Counted from the first letter of the stretch, positions 8,000-17,190 are shown. The stretch is DNA of 64,000 bases from Vannielia litorea (GCF_900142295.1 NZ_FSRL01000001.1:682001-746000); one strand, 5' to 3'. Numbers and translations: made by a program. The notes: generated by a model not told the origin, from the letters alone.

Positions 8000-8803
8000 T
8001 TATCTGCCCTTGGGGAAAGGCGCGCGGCGGCGCTGGGGCTTCTTCTTGGGTGTGGTCGCGGGCTTGAAGTCGGGGTCGAGCCCGAGCTGGTCGCGCAGCA
8101 CGCGGGCCTTGATCTCCTCGGCCTGGCCTGCCTTGAGCTCTCCCAGCCGGAACGGGCCGAAGGACACCCGCAGCAGCCGGTTGACGGTGAGGCCCACGGC
8201 CTCCATCGCGCGGCGGATCTCGCGGTTCTTGCCTTCGCGCAGGCTGACGGTGGCCCAGGCATTGGCCCCCTGCTGGCGGTCGAGCGTGATGGTCATCGGC
8301 TGGTAGGCCACGCCCTCGACGGTGATCCCGCGGCGCAGCGGCTCGAAGTCCTCGTCCTTCGGCGTGCCGTGGAGGCGGACGCGATACTTGCGCACCCAGC
8401 CGGTGGAGGGCAGCTCCAGCCTGCGCTTGATCTCGCCGTCGTTGGTGAGCAGCAGCAGGCCTTCGGAGTTGAGGTCGAGCCGGCCCACGCTCATCACCCG
8501 GGGCATGCCTTCGGGCAGGTTGGCAAAGACCGTCTCGCGGCCCTTCTCGTCGCGCTCGGTGGTCACCAGCCCGGCGGGCTTGTGGTAGAGCCAGAGGCGC
8601 GGCGGCTCGGGCGTGGCCAGCGGCTGGCCGTCGACGGTAATCTTGTCGGCCTCGGTCACGTTGAGCGCGGGGCTGTCGATCACCTTGCCGTTCACCGCCA
8701 CGCGGCCCGCTTCCACGATCTTCTCCGCCTCGCGGCGCGAGGCGAGGCCCGCGCGGGCGAGCACCTTGGCGATCCGGTCGCCGGGAGGGGTCTTGTCTGC
8801 CAT
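8000..8803 (-). CDS. rluB: 23S rRNA pseudouridine synthase RluB-like
   Basis: The 267-aa protein has an N-terminal S4 RNA-binding domain (residues 8-55, RIAKVLARAGLASRREAE) and an RsuA/RluB catalytic domain with GRLDLNSEGLLLLTNDG, where D110 is the expected catalytic aspartate. It ends in a basic tail (KKKPQRRRAPFPKGR). The family isomerises a uridine in 23S or 16S rRNA; RluB (U2605) is the best guess from the sequence but RluE/RsuA relatives cannot be excluded. It is divergent from tadA with about 60 bp between starts. Confidence 0.88.
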   Translation of the reverse strand: MADKTPPGDRIAKVLARAGLASRREAEKIVEAGRVAVNGKVIDSPALNVTEADKITVDGQPLATPEPPRLWLYHKPAGLVTTERDEKGRETVFANLPEGMPRVMSVGRLDLNSEGLLLLTNDGEIKRRLELPSTGWVRKYRVRLHGTPKDEDFEPLRRGITVEGVAYQPMTITLDRQQGANAWATVSLREGKNREIRRAMEAVGLTVNRLLRVSFGPFRLGELKAGQAEEIKARVLRDQLGLDPDFKPATTPKKKPQRRRAPFPKGR

Positions 8804-8866
8804 GTGCCCGCTCTAGCCGCGCGCGAGGGGCTTGCCAAGGGTGTGAGCGCGGGGCAGGGGAGGGGG

Positions 8867-9319
8867 ATGAGCTTTGTGAGCCATATGGATGAGGCGCTGG
8901 CGGAGGCGCGGGCCGCCGCCGCGCGGGGCGAGGTGCCGGTGGGCGCGGTGCTGGTTGCGCCGGGCGGCGAGGTGATCGCGCGGGCGGGCAACCGGACCCG
9001 CGAGCTCCGTGACCCCTCCGCCCATGCCGAGATGCTGGTGATCCGTGCCGCCTGCGCCGCCGCCGGCTCCGAGCGGCTGCCGGGCCACGTGCTCTACGTC
9101 ACGCTGGAGCCCTGCGCGATGTGCGCCGCCATGATCGCCGCCGCCCGCATCGCCCGCGTCGTCTACGCCGCCCCCGACCCGAAGAGCGGCGGGGTCGATC
9201 ATGGTGCCCGCGTCTTCACCCACCCCCAGGCCCACCACGCGCCCGAGGTGCTGGGGGGCATCGGAGAGGAAGAGGCCGCCGCCCTGCTGCGCGATTTCTT
9301 CGCCGCCCGCCGCGACTGA
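8867..9319 (+). CDS. tadA: tRNA-specific adenosine deaminase
   Basis: TadA converts A34 to inosine in the anticodon of tRNA-Arg(ACG), an essential decoding step. The 150-aa protein shows the zinc-deaminase core: HAE at 53-55 (zinc His and proton-shuttle Glu) and PCAMC at 82-86 (two zinc cysteines), with the family's MCAAMIAAARI helix. The ATG at 8867 follows a GGGGGAGGGGG-like purine tract. It is divergent from rluB and convergent with the downstream hydrolase gene. I prefer TadA over a nucleobase deaminase on length and on GEVPVGAVLV near the N-terminus. Confidence 0.93.
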   Translation: MSFVSHMDEALAEARAAAARGEVPVGAVLVAPGGEVIARAGNRTRELRDPSAHAEMLVIRAACAAAGSERLPGHVLYVTLEPCAMCAAMIAAARIARVVYAAPDPKSGGVDHGARVFTHPQAHHAPEVLGGIGEEEAAALLRDFFAARRD

Positions 9320-9359
9320 GCCCGCTTCCGTCTCGTCTTCTTGCGGATAATACTCCACG

Positions 9360-9376
9360 GGGGGTGTTAAACCCCC
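9360..9376. terminator. GC-rich hairpin between convergent genes
   Basis: GGGGGT / ACCCCC forms a 6-bp perfect stem with loop GTTAA between the convergent tadA and hydrolase genes. There is no T run on either side, so terminator function is only suggested by position. Confidence 0.35.
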
Positions 9377-9415
9377 TCGGCCCGACGGTGCAGCCGGGCG
9401 GTCTGGACGCGCGGC

Positions 9416-10087
9416 TCAGAGCTCGATCGGCACAAGCACCTCGGGCTCCACCACGTCCACCCCCTTCAGCCCCGCCTTCAGCGCCTCGGCGTCCTGCGCC
9501 AGCGCCGGGAAGGTCCGATAATGCGAGGGCAGCACCATCTCGAAGTCGAAGAAGCGCCTGGCGGCCCAGGCGGCCTGCTCCATGTCCATCGTGTAGAAGC
9601 CGCCGCAGGAGAGGATGCCGACATCGGGCTCGAAATAGGCGCCGATCCACTCCATGTCGGCCATGATCCCGGTATCGCCCGAAAAATAGACGCATTTGCC
9701 GTCGCCCTTGAGCACATAGCCTACCTCGGTGCCGGCGCCGCTGCCCTGGTAGGAGGTCGAGTGCGAGGCGGGCACCATCGTCGCCTTGACCCCGCCCAAG
9801 TCCACCGTGCCGCCCTTGTTGAAGCCGGTGGCCTCGACGCCCTCCAGCCGGCTCGCCAGTTCGACCATGGTAAAGACCGGCAGGCCCTTCTCCCTGGCCA
9901 TCTCCGGCACTCCGGCGGTGTGGTCGTCATGGCCGTGGGTCAGCAGCACGTGGGTTGCCCCCGAGAGCGCCTCTTCCCTGCGGTCCGCCGGGAAGGCGGG
10001 GTTTCCGTCGAGCCAGGGGTCGATCAGGATCACCGCCTCTTCGGCCTCGAGCTTCCATCCGCCATGTCCGAGCCAGGTGAGTTTCAT
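9416..10087 (-). CDS. Metal-dependent hydrolase, UPF0173 (metallo-beta-lactamase fold)
   Basis: The 223-aa protein begins [10 protein letters not shown] and carries the HGHDDHTAG metal motif at 51-59, a second metal region PASHSTS, and SGDTG near residue 150. These mark the UPF0173 branch of the metallo-beta-lactamase superfamily, soluble hydrolases of unknown substrate. I chose the ATG at 10087 because residue 1 starts the first beta strand; the frame upstream of it is not family-like. It is divergent from gatC with 117 bp between starts. Confidence 0.88.
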   Translation of the reverse strand: MKLTWLGHGGWKLEAEEAVILIDPWLDGNPAFPADRREEALSGATHVLLTHGHDDHTAGVPEMAREKGLPVFTMVELASRLEGVEATGFNKGGTVDLGGVKATMVPASHSTSYQGSGAGTEVGYVLKGDGKCVYFSGDTGIMADMEWIGAYFEPDVGILSCGGFYTMDMEQAAWAARRFFDFEMVLPSHYRTFPALAQDAEALKAGLKGVDVVEPEVLVPIEL

Positions 10088-10204
10088 ATCCGCCTCCATG
10101 CTGGTTTTGGCGCGAAGGTAGGACGGGCCTGCGCCCCCGTCCACCGCTTGCAGGTCACGCGCCCCGGCGATAAACGGGCGCCGAGACCCGATAGGAGTAT
10201 GCCG

Positions 10205-10492
10205 ATGTCGATCGACACCGAGACCGCCCGCCGCGTGGCGCACCTGGCCCGGATCGCCGTGCCGGAAGAAGACCTGCCGGCCCTGGCGGGGGAGTTCAAC
10301 GCCATCCTCGGGTTCATCGAGCAATTGTCCGAAGTCGACGTGGAGGGCGTGGAGCCGATGGTTTCGGTCACGCCGATGCGCCTGAAGCGGCGCGACGACG
10401 TGGTGACCGATGGCGGCCAGCAGCAGGCGGTTCTGGCCAATGCGCCCGACGCCCGCGAGGGCTTCTTTGCCGTGCCGAAGGTGGTGGAGTGA
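10205..10492 (+). CDS. gatC: Asp/Glu-tRNA amidotransferase subunit C
   Basis: GatC is the small scaffold subunit of the GatCAB complex, which converts Glu-tRNA(Gln) and Asp-tRNA(Asn) to Gln- and Asn-tRNA. The 95-aa protein has the family start [10 protein letters not shown] and the [16 protein letters not shown] segment. An in-frame ATG lies two codons earlier at 10199, but it is only one base from the GGAG; the ATG at 10205 has a 7-bp spacing and is preferred. The stop overlaps the gatA start (TGATG). Confidence 0.95.
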   Translation: MSIDTETARRVAHLARIAVPEEDLPALAGEFNAILGFIEQLSEVDVEGVEPMVSVTPMRLKRRDDVVTDGGQQQAVLANAPDAREGFFAVPKVVE

Positions 10493-11979
10493 TGAGCGAC
10501 CTGACCAGACTGACCATCGCCGGCGCCCGTGACGCGCTGCGCAAGGGCGAAACGACCTCGGTGGAGATCACCGAGGCCTGTCTTTCGGCCATCGAGGAGG
10601 CGGGGGCGCTCAATGCCTTCGTGCACCATACGCCCGAGATCGCGCTGGAACAGGCGAAGGCCGCCGATGCGCGGATCAAGGCGGGCGAGGCGCCGTCGAT
10701 GTGCGGTATCCCGCTCGGGATCAAGGACCTGTTCTGCACCAAGGGGGTGCCTTCGCAGGCGGCTTCGGCCATCCTGGGCGGGTTCAAGCCGGAGTATGAG
10801 AGCACCGTCACCAGCCAGCTTTTTGACGCGGGCGCGGTGATGCTGGGCAAGCTCAACATGGACGAATTCGCCATGGGGAGCTCCAACGAGACCTCGACCT
10901 ACGGCAACGCAGTGAACCCCTGGCGGCGCGGCAATGACGACGCGGCCCTCACGCCGGGCGGCTCCTCGGGCGGCTCGGCCAGCGCGGTCGCTGCCGATCT
11001 TTGCCTTGCCGCCACCGGCACCGACACCGGCGGCTCGATCCGCCAGCCTGCCGCCTTCGTGGGCATCACCGGTCTGAAGCCCACCTATGGCCGGGTCAGC
11101 CGCTGGGGCATCATCGCCTTCGCCTCCTCGCTCGACCAGGCCGGGCCGATGACCAAGGACGTGCGCGACTGCGCGATCATGCTGGGTGCCATGGCGGGCC
11201 ACGACCCGAAAGACAGCACCTCCGCCGAACTGGCGGTGCCCGATTTCGAGGCGATGCTGACCGGCGACATTCGCGGCAAGGTGATCGGGATTCCGTGCGA
11301 GTATCGCATGGCGGGCATGCCCGAGGAAATCGAGGCGCTCTGGGCCGAGGGCACCGAGATGCTCAAGTCCGCGGGCGCAGAGATCCGCGACATCTCGCTG
11401 CCGCACACCAAGTATGCGCTGCCCACCTACTACGTCATCGCGCCTGCGGAAGCCTCCTCCAACCTCGCCCGCTACGATGGCGTGCGCTTCGGCCACCGGG
11501 CGAAGCTGGCGCAGGGCGACGGCATCGTCGAGATGTACGAGAAAACCCGCGCCGAGGGCTTTGGCGACGAGGTGAAGCGCCGAATCATGGTGGGTACCTA
11601 CGTGCTCTCCGCGGGCTACTACGACGCCTATTACAACCGCGCCCGCAAGGTGCGTGCCCTCATCAAGCGCGATTTCGAAGAGGTCTTTGCGGCAGGCGTC
11701 GATGCCATCCTGACCCCCGCCACCCCCTCCGCCGCCTTCGGGCTGGGCGAGATGGCCGAGGCCGATCCGGTGCAGATGTATCTCAACGACGTCTTCACCG
11801 TCACGGTCAACCTGGCGGGGCTGCCCGGCATCGCCGTGCCCACGGGCATCGACAAGCAGGGCCTGCCGCTGGGTCTTCAGCTCATCGGGCGGCCGTGGGA
11901 GGAGGGCGACCTTCTGAACACGGCCTACGCACTCGAACGTGCGGCGGGATTTGTGGCCAAACCGGGCAAATGGTGGTAA
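10492..11979 (+). CDS. gatA: Asp/Glu-tRNA amidotransferase subunit A
   Basis: GatA is the glutaminase subunit of GatCAB and releases ammonia for transamidation. The 495-aa protein shows the amidase-signature triad: K78 (PLGIKDL), the cis-Ser in GGSSGGS (156-162) and the nucleophile Ser in TGGSIRQPA (about 183). It starts at the ATG overlapping the gatC stop; a GTG one codon earlier is a less likely start. gatB is not in the window, so the operon is gatCA here, with gatB elsewhere or not visible. Confidence 0.95.
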   Translation: MSDLTRLTIAGARDALRKGETTSVEITEACLSAIEEAGALNAFVHHTPEIALEQAKAADARIKAGEAPSMCGIPLGIKDLFCTKGVPSQAASAILGGFKPEYESTVTSQLFDAGAVMLGKLNMDEFAMGSSNETSTYGNAVNPWRRGNDDAALTPGGSSGGSASAVAADLCLAATGTDTGGSIRQPAAFVGITGLKPTYGRVSRWGIIAFASSLDQAGPMTKDVRDCAIMLGAMAGHDPKDSTSAELAVPDFEAMLTGDIRGKVIGIPCEYRMAGMPEEIEALWAEGTEMLKSAGAEIRDISLPHTKYALPTYYVIAPAEASSNLARYDGVRFGHRAKLAQGDGIVEMYEKTRAEGFGDEVKRRIMVGTYVLSAGYYDAYYNRARKVRALIKRDFEEVFAAGVDAILTPATPSAAFGLGEMAEADPVQMYLNDVFTVTVNLAGLPGIAVPTGIDKQGLPLGLQLIGRPWEEGDLLNTAYALERAAGFVAKPGKWW

Positions 11980-12021
11980 TTACCCGGCCAGAGGCAAAAC
12001 GAGAGAGCAGAGAGTTCTTCG

Positions 12022-12777
12022 ATGCGAGCATGGCTTCCCCTTTGTGCGGTTGCGGCTTTGGCCGCGTGCAGCCCGACGGTTCCCGACAGCGGTTCGGGCG
12101 TGGGCTTCGGCGACTATGACAGCTATCAGTCCCAGCTGAGGCGCGACACGGCGCTGGCCACGTCGCAACGCCAGACGGTGCAGGCTCCGGCCACAGCCGT
12201 GGCCTCCTCCGATTCCTACCCCTCCGCCGAGGCGCCCGCCGCGACGGGCGCTCCCACGGCAGCCGAGATCGACGCGGCCCTGGGGCGCACGCCGAGCCCG
12301 CAGACGCAGCCGGTGATTACCCCAGCGGCACCGATCCAGACGGCAGCCATTACCCCGGCTCCCACCGCCGCGCGCAGTTCCGGCAGCGGAGCCGCTATCT
12401 CGGACGAGCAGAGCTTCAGCGCCGTCTCGTCTCGCGAGTCGATTGCCAGCGACGCCGAGCGCATGCGCCAGAACCGCGCGCAGTTCGAGCAGGCCCCGGT
12501 GACGGCCCTGCCGAGCCGCCCCGAGGATACCGGGCCGAACCTGGCGCAATATGCGCTCTCCACGACCAACCTGCCGGGGCAGCAGATTTATCGTCGTGGC
12601 TTCACTACCCAGCGCAAGTATGATCGCGCCTGCGCCGCCCAGCCCTCCGCGGCGCTGGCCCAGCAGGCCTTTCTGGCCGCCGGCGGCCCGGAAAAGGACA
12701 GGCTCGGCATGGACCCGGACGGCGACGGTTTTGCCTGCGGATGGGATCCGCGCCCGTTCCGCGCCGCCAAGGGGTAA
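12022..12777 (+). CDS. Lipoprotein with C-terminal Excalibur calcium-binding domain
   Basis: The 251-aa protein has a lipobox (ALAAC, C16), a long low-complexity Ala/Pro/Ser/Thr-rich region up to about residue 160, and a C-terminal Excalibur domain with the calcium-loop motif DPDGDGFACGWDP. It is predicted to be an envelope lipoprotein with a calcium-binding or cell-wall-related end domain. It lies 42 bp after gatA and 19 bp before an amidase, so it may be co-expressed with cell-wall hydrolysis. The exact role is unknown. Confidence 0.78.
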   Translation: MRAWLPLCAVAALAACSPTVPDSGSGVGFGDYDSYQSQLRRDTALATSQRQTVQAPATAVASSDSYPSAEAPAATGAPTAAEIDAALGRTPSPQTQPVITPAAPIQTAAITPAPTAARSSGSGAAISDEQSFSAVSSRESIASDAERMRQNRAQFEQAPVTALPSRPEDTGPNLAQYALSTTNLPGQQIYRRGFTTQRKYDRACAAQPSAALAQQAFLAAGGPEKDRLGMDPDGDGFACGWDPRPFRAAKG

Positions 12778-12796
12778 GCGGGGGCAGGGCCCCGGC

Positions 12797-13483
12797 GTGG
12801 AGATCCAGAGCTATCCAACGCCCAACCAAGGCGAACGGCGCGGTGGGGCGCGGCCCGACATCGTGCTGCTCCACTACACCGCCATGCCCGACACCCGCTT
12901 GGTGCTGGAACGCCTCGCCAACCCCGAAGCGGAGGTTTCGGCGCATTACGTGGTGAGCCCGGAGGGCGGCGTCTGGCAGATGGTCGACGAGCCGTTGAGG
13001 GCCTGGCACGCCGGAGCCGGGCGCTGGGGCAGCTGCGACGACATCAACTCCCGCTCCATCGGCATCGAGATCGTGAATTCCGCCAGGGAGCCCTTTGCGG
13101 CGCCGCAGATGCGCGGGGTAGAAACACTGGTGGCCGGGATCATGCAACGCTGGCACGTGCCGCCGGAGCGCGTGCTGGGCCACTCCGACATCGCGCCGGG
13201 CCGCAAGGTCGACCCGGGCCCGCGCTTCGACTGGCGTCGGCTGGCCTTGCAGGGCCTGGCGGTCTGGAGCGAGGCCGAGGGCGCGCGCGCCGATTGGGAG
13301 GGCTTCTTGCAGGATGCAGCCGTGTTCGGCTACAGTTCCGAGGTGGCGCCCGAGGTACTGCTGCAAGCGTTCCGCGACAGGTTCCGGCCCGGGGTCTCCG
13401 GTGTGCTCGATGGCACGGATTGCGCCCGCATGGCCGAACTCGCGGCCCGCTACCCGGCCGATCCGGGCGCGGCGCGGGTCTGA
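12797..13483 (+). CDS. N-acetylmuramoyl-L-alanine amidase, AmpD-like
   Basis: This 228-aa Amidase_2 enzyme is predicted to cleave the lactyl-amide bond in muropeptides, mainly in cytosolic peptidoglycan recycling since no signal peptide is visible. Zinc ligands expected from AmpD are H26 (LLHYTAM), H129 (LGHSD) and D139 (KVDPG), and H71 lies in RAWHAG. A peptidoglycan-binding-like helical region follows at the C-terminus. I chose the GTG at 12797 after GGGGGCAGGG; no ATG fits the N-terminus. It immediately precedes rnpB. Confidence 0.85.
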   Translation: MEIQSYPTPNQGERRGGARPDIVLLHYTAMPDTRLVLERLANPEAEVSAHYVVSPEGGVWQMVDEPLRAWHAGAGRWGSCDDINSRSIGIEIVNSAREPFAAPQMRGVETLVAGIMQRWHVPPERVLGHSDIAPGRKVDPGPRFDWRRLALQGLAVWSEAEGARADWEGFLQDAAVFGYSSEVAPEVLLQAFRDRFRPGVSGVLDGTDCARMAELAARYPADPGAARV

Positions 13484-13540
13484 CCCGCCCGTCACAGATC
13501 ACCCGTTGACCGGGCCGCCCATCTCGCCTACCCAGCACGT

Positions 13541-13910
13541 CGCGCGGATGGCCGGGTGGCTGCGGGGGCAACCTCGAGGAAAGTCCGGACTCCACGAAGC
13601 GACGGTGCCGGGTAACGCCCGGGCGGGGCAACCCGACGGATAGCGCCACAGAGAAGAGACTACCCCGCATGCCGGGGGAAAGGTGAAACGGTGGGGTAAG
13701 AGCCCACCGCGGGGCTGGCAACAGCGCCGGCAAGGCAAGCCCCACCGGGAGCAATGCCAAATAGGAGCCTCACACGGGCCGCTTCGGCCTCGGGGCTCGG
13801 GTTGGCAGCTAGAGGGTCGGCAGTAATGCCTGCCCGAGATGAATGGCCACCCCGCCCGCAGGCTCAGGTCCGGGGGCGGACAGAATCCGGCTTACAGGCC
13901 ATCCGCGCAA
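13541..13910 (+). ncRNA. rnpB: RNase P RNA (bacterial A type)
   Basis: The catalytic RNA of RNase P matures tRNA 5' ends. The hallmark 5' block GAGGAAAGTCCGGACTCC is present at about 13571-13588, and the 3' block contains AGAATCCGGCTTACAGGCC near 13883-13900. The ends pair as helix P1: GCGCGGATGGCC (13542-13553) with GGCCATCCGCGC (13897-13908). The P1 pairing sets both ends within a few bases. Length is about 370 nt. It lies between the amidase gene and rpmG on the same strand. Confidence 0.96.
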
Positions 13911-14033
13911 ATATTTTTACCGATCCCCGCTCGGGGGCGGTTGACTCGGGGCACGGCAGGGGTAAAAGGCGGGCTCCAAGATACACCTGCGGAGTGCCCC
14001 CGTGCGCGCTCCCCCCGCAAGAGGACGAACAAG

Positions 14034-14201
14034 ATGGCCAAACCGACCACCATCAAGATCCGGCTGAACTCCACTGCCGACACTGGCCACTTCTACGTGA
14101 CCAAGAAGAACGCTCGCACCATGACCGAGAAGATGGTCGTACGCAAATACGACCCGGTCGCGCGGAAGCACGTGGAGTACAAGGAAGGCAAGATCAAGTA
14201 A
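14034..14201 (+). CDS. rpmG: 50S ribosomal protein L33
   Basis: The 55-aa protein [18 protein letters not shown]... ends in VEYKEGKIK, matching the alphaproteobacterial L33 without the zinc-binding cysteines (a C-minus type). It is a small structural protein of the large subunit near the E site. A strong terminator follows 25 bp after the stop. Confidence 0.97.
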   Translation: MAKPTTIKIRLNSTADTGHFYVTKKNARTMTEKMVVRKYDPVARKHVEYKEGKIK

Positions 14202-14226
14202 GCCTCTCCCTCCACGGAAAGCTCAG

Positions 14227-14266
14227 AAAACCGCGCGACGCCCAAGGCTCGCGCGGTTTTCTTTTC
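14227..14266 (+). terminator. Intrinsic terminator of rpmG
   Basis: A 12-bp perfect stem AAAACCGCGCGA / TCGCGCGGTTTT with a 10-nt loop is followed by CTTTTC. It lies directly downstream of rpmG on the plus strand. Confidence 0.92.
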
Positions 14267-14323
14267 TGATACAGCCAGCACCCCGCGAGCCTCCTCTCCC
14301 CAAGGTCCCAAGGAGGCCCTGCC

Positions 14324-14875
14324 ATGCAGACCCAGATCAGCGAACTGCCCGGCCGTGCGCCGCGCCCCGCGCTGCCGCCCTTCACCATCCGCCCCGCCCG
14401 CATGGGCGACGTGGCGCGGGTGGGCAAGCTGCTGGCCGATTCCTACGCCTACCTGCTGGCGCCCGACTACGGGCCCGAAGAGCTTTCCGCGGCCCTGCCT
14501 TTCATCACCCGGCCCCGTGCCTCGCTGCTCTCCTGCGGCACCTACTATCTGGCCGATACCGGTGACGGGCTGCTGGCCGCGGGCGGCTGGACCTTTCACG
14601 CTCCGGGCGGTGGGGCGACCGGGCCGCGCGAGGTGGGCCACATTCGCCACGTGGCGACCGCGCCCCATGCAACGCGGCAGGGCGTGGGTCGCGCCCTGAT
14701 GGAGCACGCAATGTTCGAGGCGCAGATGGCCGGTGTGCGGCGGCTGATGTGCTATTCGACCCGCACCGCGCGGGACTTCTACGCCGCGCTCGGGTTCCGC
14801 GCCCAGGGCGAGATCAGCGTGACCCTGGCCCCGGGGCTGGAATTTTCTGCCGTGCAGATGTGCTGCGATTTGTGA
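14324..14875 (+). CDS. GNAT-family N-acetyltransferase
   Basis: The 183-aa protein contains the GNAT acetyl-CoA signature HATRQGVGRALMEHAMFEA near residues 114-132, preceded by the beta-4 strand region HIRHVATAP, and a C-terminal DFYAALGF motif typical of the family. The substrate is unknown. Its own promoter is probably in the 14267-14323 gap after the rpmG terminator; the P-loop gene starts 48 bp downstream on the same strand. Confidence 0.85.
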   Translation: MQTQISELPGRAPRPALPPFTIRPARMGDVARVGKLLADSYAYLLAPDYGPEELSAALPFITRPRASLLSCGTYYLADTGDGLLAAGGWTFHAPGGGATGPREVGHIRHVATAPHATRQGVGRALMEHAMFEAQMAGVRRLMCYSTRTARDFYAALGFRAQGEISVTLAPGLEFSAVQMCCDL

Positions 14876-14923
14876 CCTGCGCCGCACTTGCGAAGTTTCC
14901 TGCCGCGCCGCAGAATTACCGGC

Positions 14924-15472
14924 ATGGAACGGGTGATGATCGTCGGAGGGCCCGGATCGGGCAAATCCACCCTGGCGCGTGCGTTGGGGGCCCTCACCGG
15001 CCTGCCCGTGTTCCACATGGACCACATCCACTACGCGCCCGGCTGGGTGCCGCGCGACGCCGAGGTGAAGGACTGGATGAGCCGGGAGGTCCATCGCCAG
15101 CCGCGGTGGATCTTCGAGGGCGGCCATTCGCGCACCTATGCCGACCGGCTGGCGCGGGCGAACCTGTTGATCTGGCTCGACCTGCCGGTGGGGCTCAGGC
15201 TGTGGCGGGTCTGGTGCCGGACCTGGCGTTACCTCGGCAAGACGCGACCCGACCTGCCTGCGGGCTGCACCGAGCGGTTGGATCGGGGCGCGGTGGACTT
15301 CTGGCTCTTCATCTGGCGCACCCGGCACAGCAGCCGGGCAAAGCTCGCCGAGATCGCCGCCGCCCCGCCGCCGCATCTGACGGTCGTGCACCTGCGGTCG
15401 CGCCGCGAGGTGCAGGCCTTCCTGGGCGCGGTGGAGGGCAGGGGGCTTGCAGGCCAAAGGGAGCCGGCGTGA
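14924..15472 (+). CDS. P-loop kinase-like protein (topology modulation / FlaR-like)
   Basis: A 182-aa NTPase of the adenylate-kinase-like group with a Walker A GGPGSGKST at 8-16 and the FHMDHIHYAPGW segment seen in proteins annotated 'DNA topology modulation protein' or AAA family. WIFEGG near residue 65 is also typical. The true substrate is unknown. The last dozen residues are low-complexity. It converges with the oxidoreductase gene on the minus strand, with 28 bp between stops. Confidence 0.78.
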   Translation: MERVMIVGGPGSGKSTLARALGALTGLPVFHMDHIHYAPGWVPRDAEVKDWMSREVHRQPRWIFEGGHSRTYADRLARANLLIWLDLPVGLRLWRVWCRTWRYLGKTRPDLPAGCTERLDRGAVDFWLFIWRTRHSSRAKLAEIAAAPPPHLTVVHLRSRREVQAFLGAVEGRGLAGQREPA

Positions 15473-15500
15473 GGCCGCCGGCCCCCCTGACAGCGGGAGA

Positions 15501-16478
15501 TCAGCCGCGCAGCAGGATCTTGCCGCTGCGGCCCGGCGTGAGCGAGGCCTTCACCGCCTCGACCGGCTGATCGAGCGAGAACTCCCCGCCGGAGGGCAGG
15601 TGCAGCTCGCCCTTGGCAGCCAGGGTCACCAGCTCTCCGATGAGCCGGCCCTTTTCGGCCGCGTCCATCTCGCCGATCACCCGCGACCCCCAGAAGCCCT
15701 TGACCGTCAGGTGGCGCGAAATGACCGACCCGGCCCGCAGGTGGAGCGGTTCGCCGGTGGCGGTGCCGAAGACGACAAGCGTGCCATCGGTGCCGAGCAG
15801 GTCGGCGATGTCGGCCACGATCGGGCCGCCGACGCTGTCGATCGCGGCCCGCGCGCCACCCTTGCCGAGGATCTCGCGGGCGCTGGCGACCCAATCCGCG
15901 TTGGAGGTGGAGAGCACGTTGGCGATGCCCATCTCTTCCAGCTCCGCGACCGCCTCGGCGCGACGGACGAGGTTGAGGGTCTTCACTCCCCGCGACCGGG
16001 CCAGCTCGGCGAAGATCTTTCCGACGGTGCCGTTGGCGGCCGTCTGCACGACCCAGTCGCCCTCGCGCACCTCCAGGAATTCCAGCAGGGCCAGCGCGCT
16101 GAACGGCATGGCGATGAGCTGGGCGCCGGCCTCGTCGCCAATGGCCTCGGGCAGCGGGATCACGCCCGCGGCGGGGGCGATGAACTGCTCGGCCCAGGCA
16201 CCATGCACACCCGCAGCCACCACCCGCTTGCCGAGAAGCGCCTCGTCAACGCCTTTCCCCAGGGCTTCGATGGTGCCGAGTGCCTCGGTGCCGCCGACCG
16301 CGGGCAGCGCAGGCTTGTAGCCGTAGGTGCCGCGTGTGGTCCACAGATCGTGGTTGTGGATGGGGGAAAGGGTCATCCTGATGCGCAGCTCGCCCGGTTT
16401 GGGCTCGGGCACGGGAATATCGGAGGTGTGCAGCACATCTGCGGGTTCACCGAAGGTGTCATAGGTGATGGCTTTCAT
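15501..16478 (-). CDS. Zinc-independent MDR-type quinone oxidoreductase/alcohol dehydrogenase
   Basis: The 325-aa cytosolic protein has the medium-chain dehydrogenase fold: a GroES-like domain (residues 1-120) and a Rossmann domain with AANGTVGKIFAELARSRG binding NADPH. No structural zinc Cys cluster is visible. ALPAVGGTEALGTIEALG resembles 2-enoyl thioester reductase/quinone reductase relatives. The start MKAITYDTFGEP at 16478 is family-like; the longer frame upstream reads the antisense of the TetR gene. It lies 61 bp downstream of that regulator and is its likely target. Confidence 0.85.
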   Translation of the reverse strand: MKAITYDTFGEPADVLHTSDIPVPEPKPGELRIRMTLSPIHNHDLWTTRGTYGYKPALPAVGGTEALGTIEALGKGVDEALLGKRVVAAGVHGAWAEQFIAPAAGVIPLPEAIGDEAGAQLIAMPFSALALLEFLEVREGDWVVQTAANGTVGKIFAELARSRGVKTLNLVRRAEAVAELEEMGIANVLSTSNADWVASAREILGKGGARAAIDSVGGPIVADIADLLGTDGTLVVFGTATGEPLHLRAGSVISRHLTVKGFWGSRVIGEMDAAEKGRLIGELVTLAAKGELHLPSGGEFSLDQPVEAVKASLTPGRSGKILLRG

Positions 16479-16539
16479 GGGGAAATCCTTTCTGACGTCC
16501 GCGGCCGGATGGTGCGGAGCGGGTTTGGATGGGTTTGGA

Positions 16540-17127
16540 TCAGATGAAGAACCGCGCGTGGGTGTCTTCCATGGCCTGCTCGAGCGGCAGGCGGCTTCGG
16601 GCGAGCTTGGCGCGGATGGCCGCGCCGAGCCATTGAGTGTAGAGCATCGCCCCGCTGCGCTCGGGGTCGGGCTGAGGCACCAGGGAGCCGTCTTCGGCGC
16701 CCTCGCGCAGCAACCCGGCGAGACGGGTGCACACCTGGGAGACACCCGCGTCAAGGATCTGGCGCATGTCTTCGGAGAGGTCGGCGATTTCGGCCGCGAG
16801 CTTCACGACGAGGCAGCGGTCGGCCATGGTGACGGAAGTGGTGCCGAGAGCGCCGCTGAGGTAGCGGTTCATCCGGTCGGCGGCAGGCCCGGGGAGGGCG
16901 ATGACCGCGTCGAGGGCCGCAAGGTATTCCTCCACGTAGCCTTCGAGCAAGGCGCAACCGAACGCCTCCTTGGAGGCAAAGTAGTGGTAGAACGAGCCCT
17001 TGGGTACGGCCGCGGCGGCGAGAATGTCTTTCAGGCCAACACCGCCGAAGCCGCGTTCAAGCACCAGCGAGCGGCCTCGGTCGAGGATGCGAGCGCGGGT
17101 CTGGTCGGATGTGCGTGGCTCTGTCAT
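16540..17127 (-). CDS. TetR/AcrR-family transcriptional regulator
   Basis: The 195-aa protein has an N-terminal TetR helix-turn-helix (about residues 10-56; VGLKDILAAAAVPKGSFYHYFASKE) and a C-terminal ligand-binding domain of the TetR_C_6-like type (MADRCLVVKLAAEI). It should repress itself and the downstream oxidoreductase until an inducer, perhaps a reactive electrophile or quinone, binds. A near-perfect palindrome lies 20 bp upstream of its start. Confidence 0.9.
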   Translation of the reverse strand: MTEPRTSDQTRARILDRGRSLVLERGFGGVGLKDILAAAAVPKGSFYHYFASKEAFGCALLEGYVEEYLAALDAVIALPGPAADRMNRYLSGALGTTSVTMADRCLVVKLAAEIADLSEDMRQILDAGVSQVCTRLAGLLREGAEDGSLVPQPDPERSGAMLYTQWLGAAIRAKLARSRLPLEQAMEDTHARFFI

Positions 17128-17147
17128 GGGGCAGATCTAGGGTGTAA

Positions 17148-17162
17148 TAGACCGGTCGTCTA
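17148..17162. promoter_or_regulatory. TetR operator palindrome
   Basis: TAGAC-CGGTC-GTCTA has perfect 5-bp arms around a 5-bp centre and begins 20 bp upstream of the tetR start. Operators beginning TAGACCRGTC are known for several TetR regulators of the YxaF/NemR type, which supports autoregulation of the tetR-oxidoreductase unit. Confidence 0.68.
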
Positions 17163-17190
17163 GTACCTCGCCCAGATAATTCCCGGGCAA

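Noticed and set aside
7831..8262. A longer N-terminus for the XpaC gene reaching into rluB
   Set aside because: The added sequence is antisense of rluB and the coupled microprotein stop fits the shorter start.
9360..9376. A mobile repeat element at the GGGGGT hairpin
   Set aside because: Only one copy is visible in the window and the position between convergent genes is explained by a terminator-like role.
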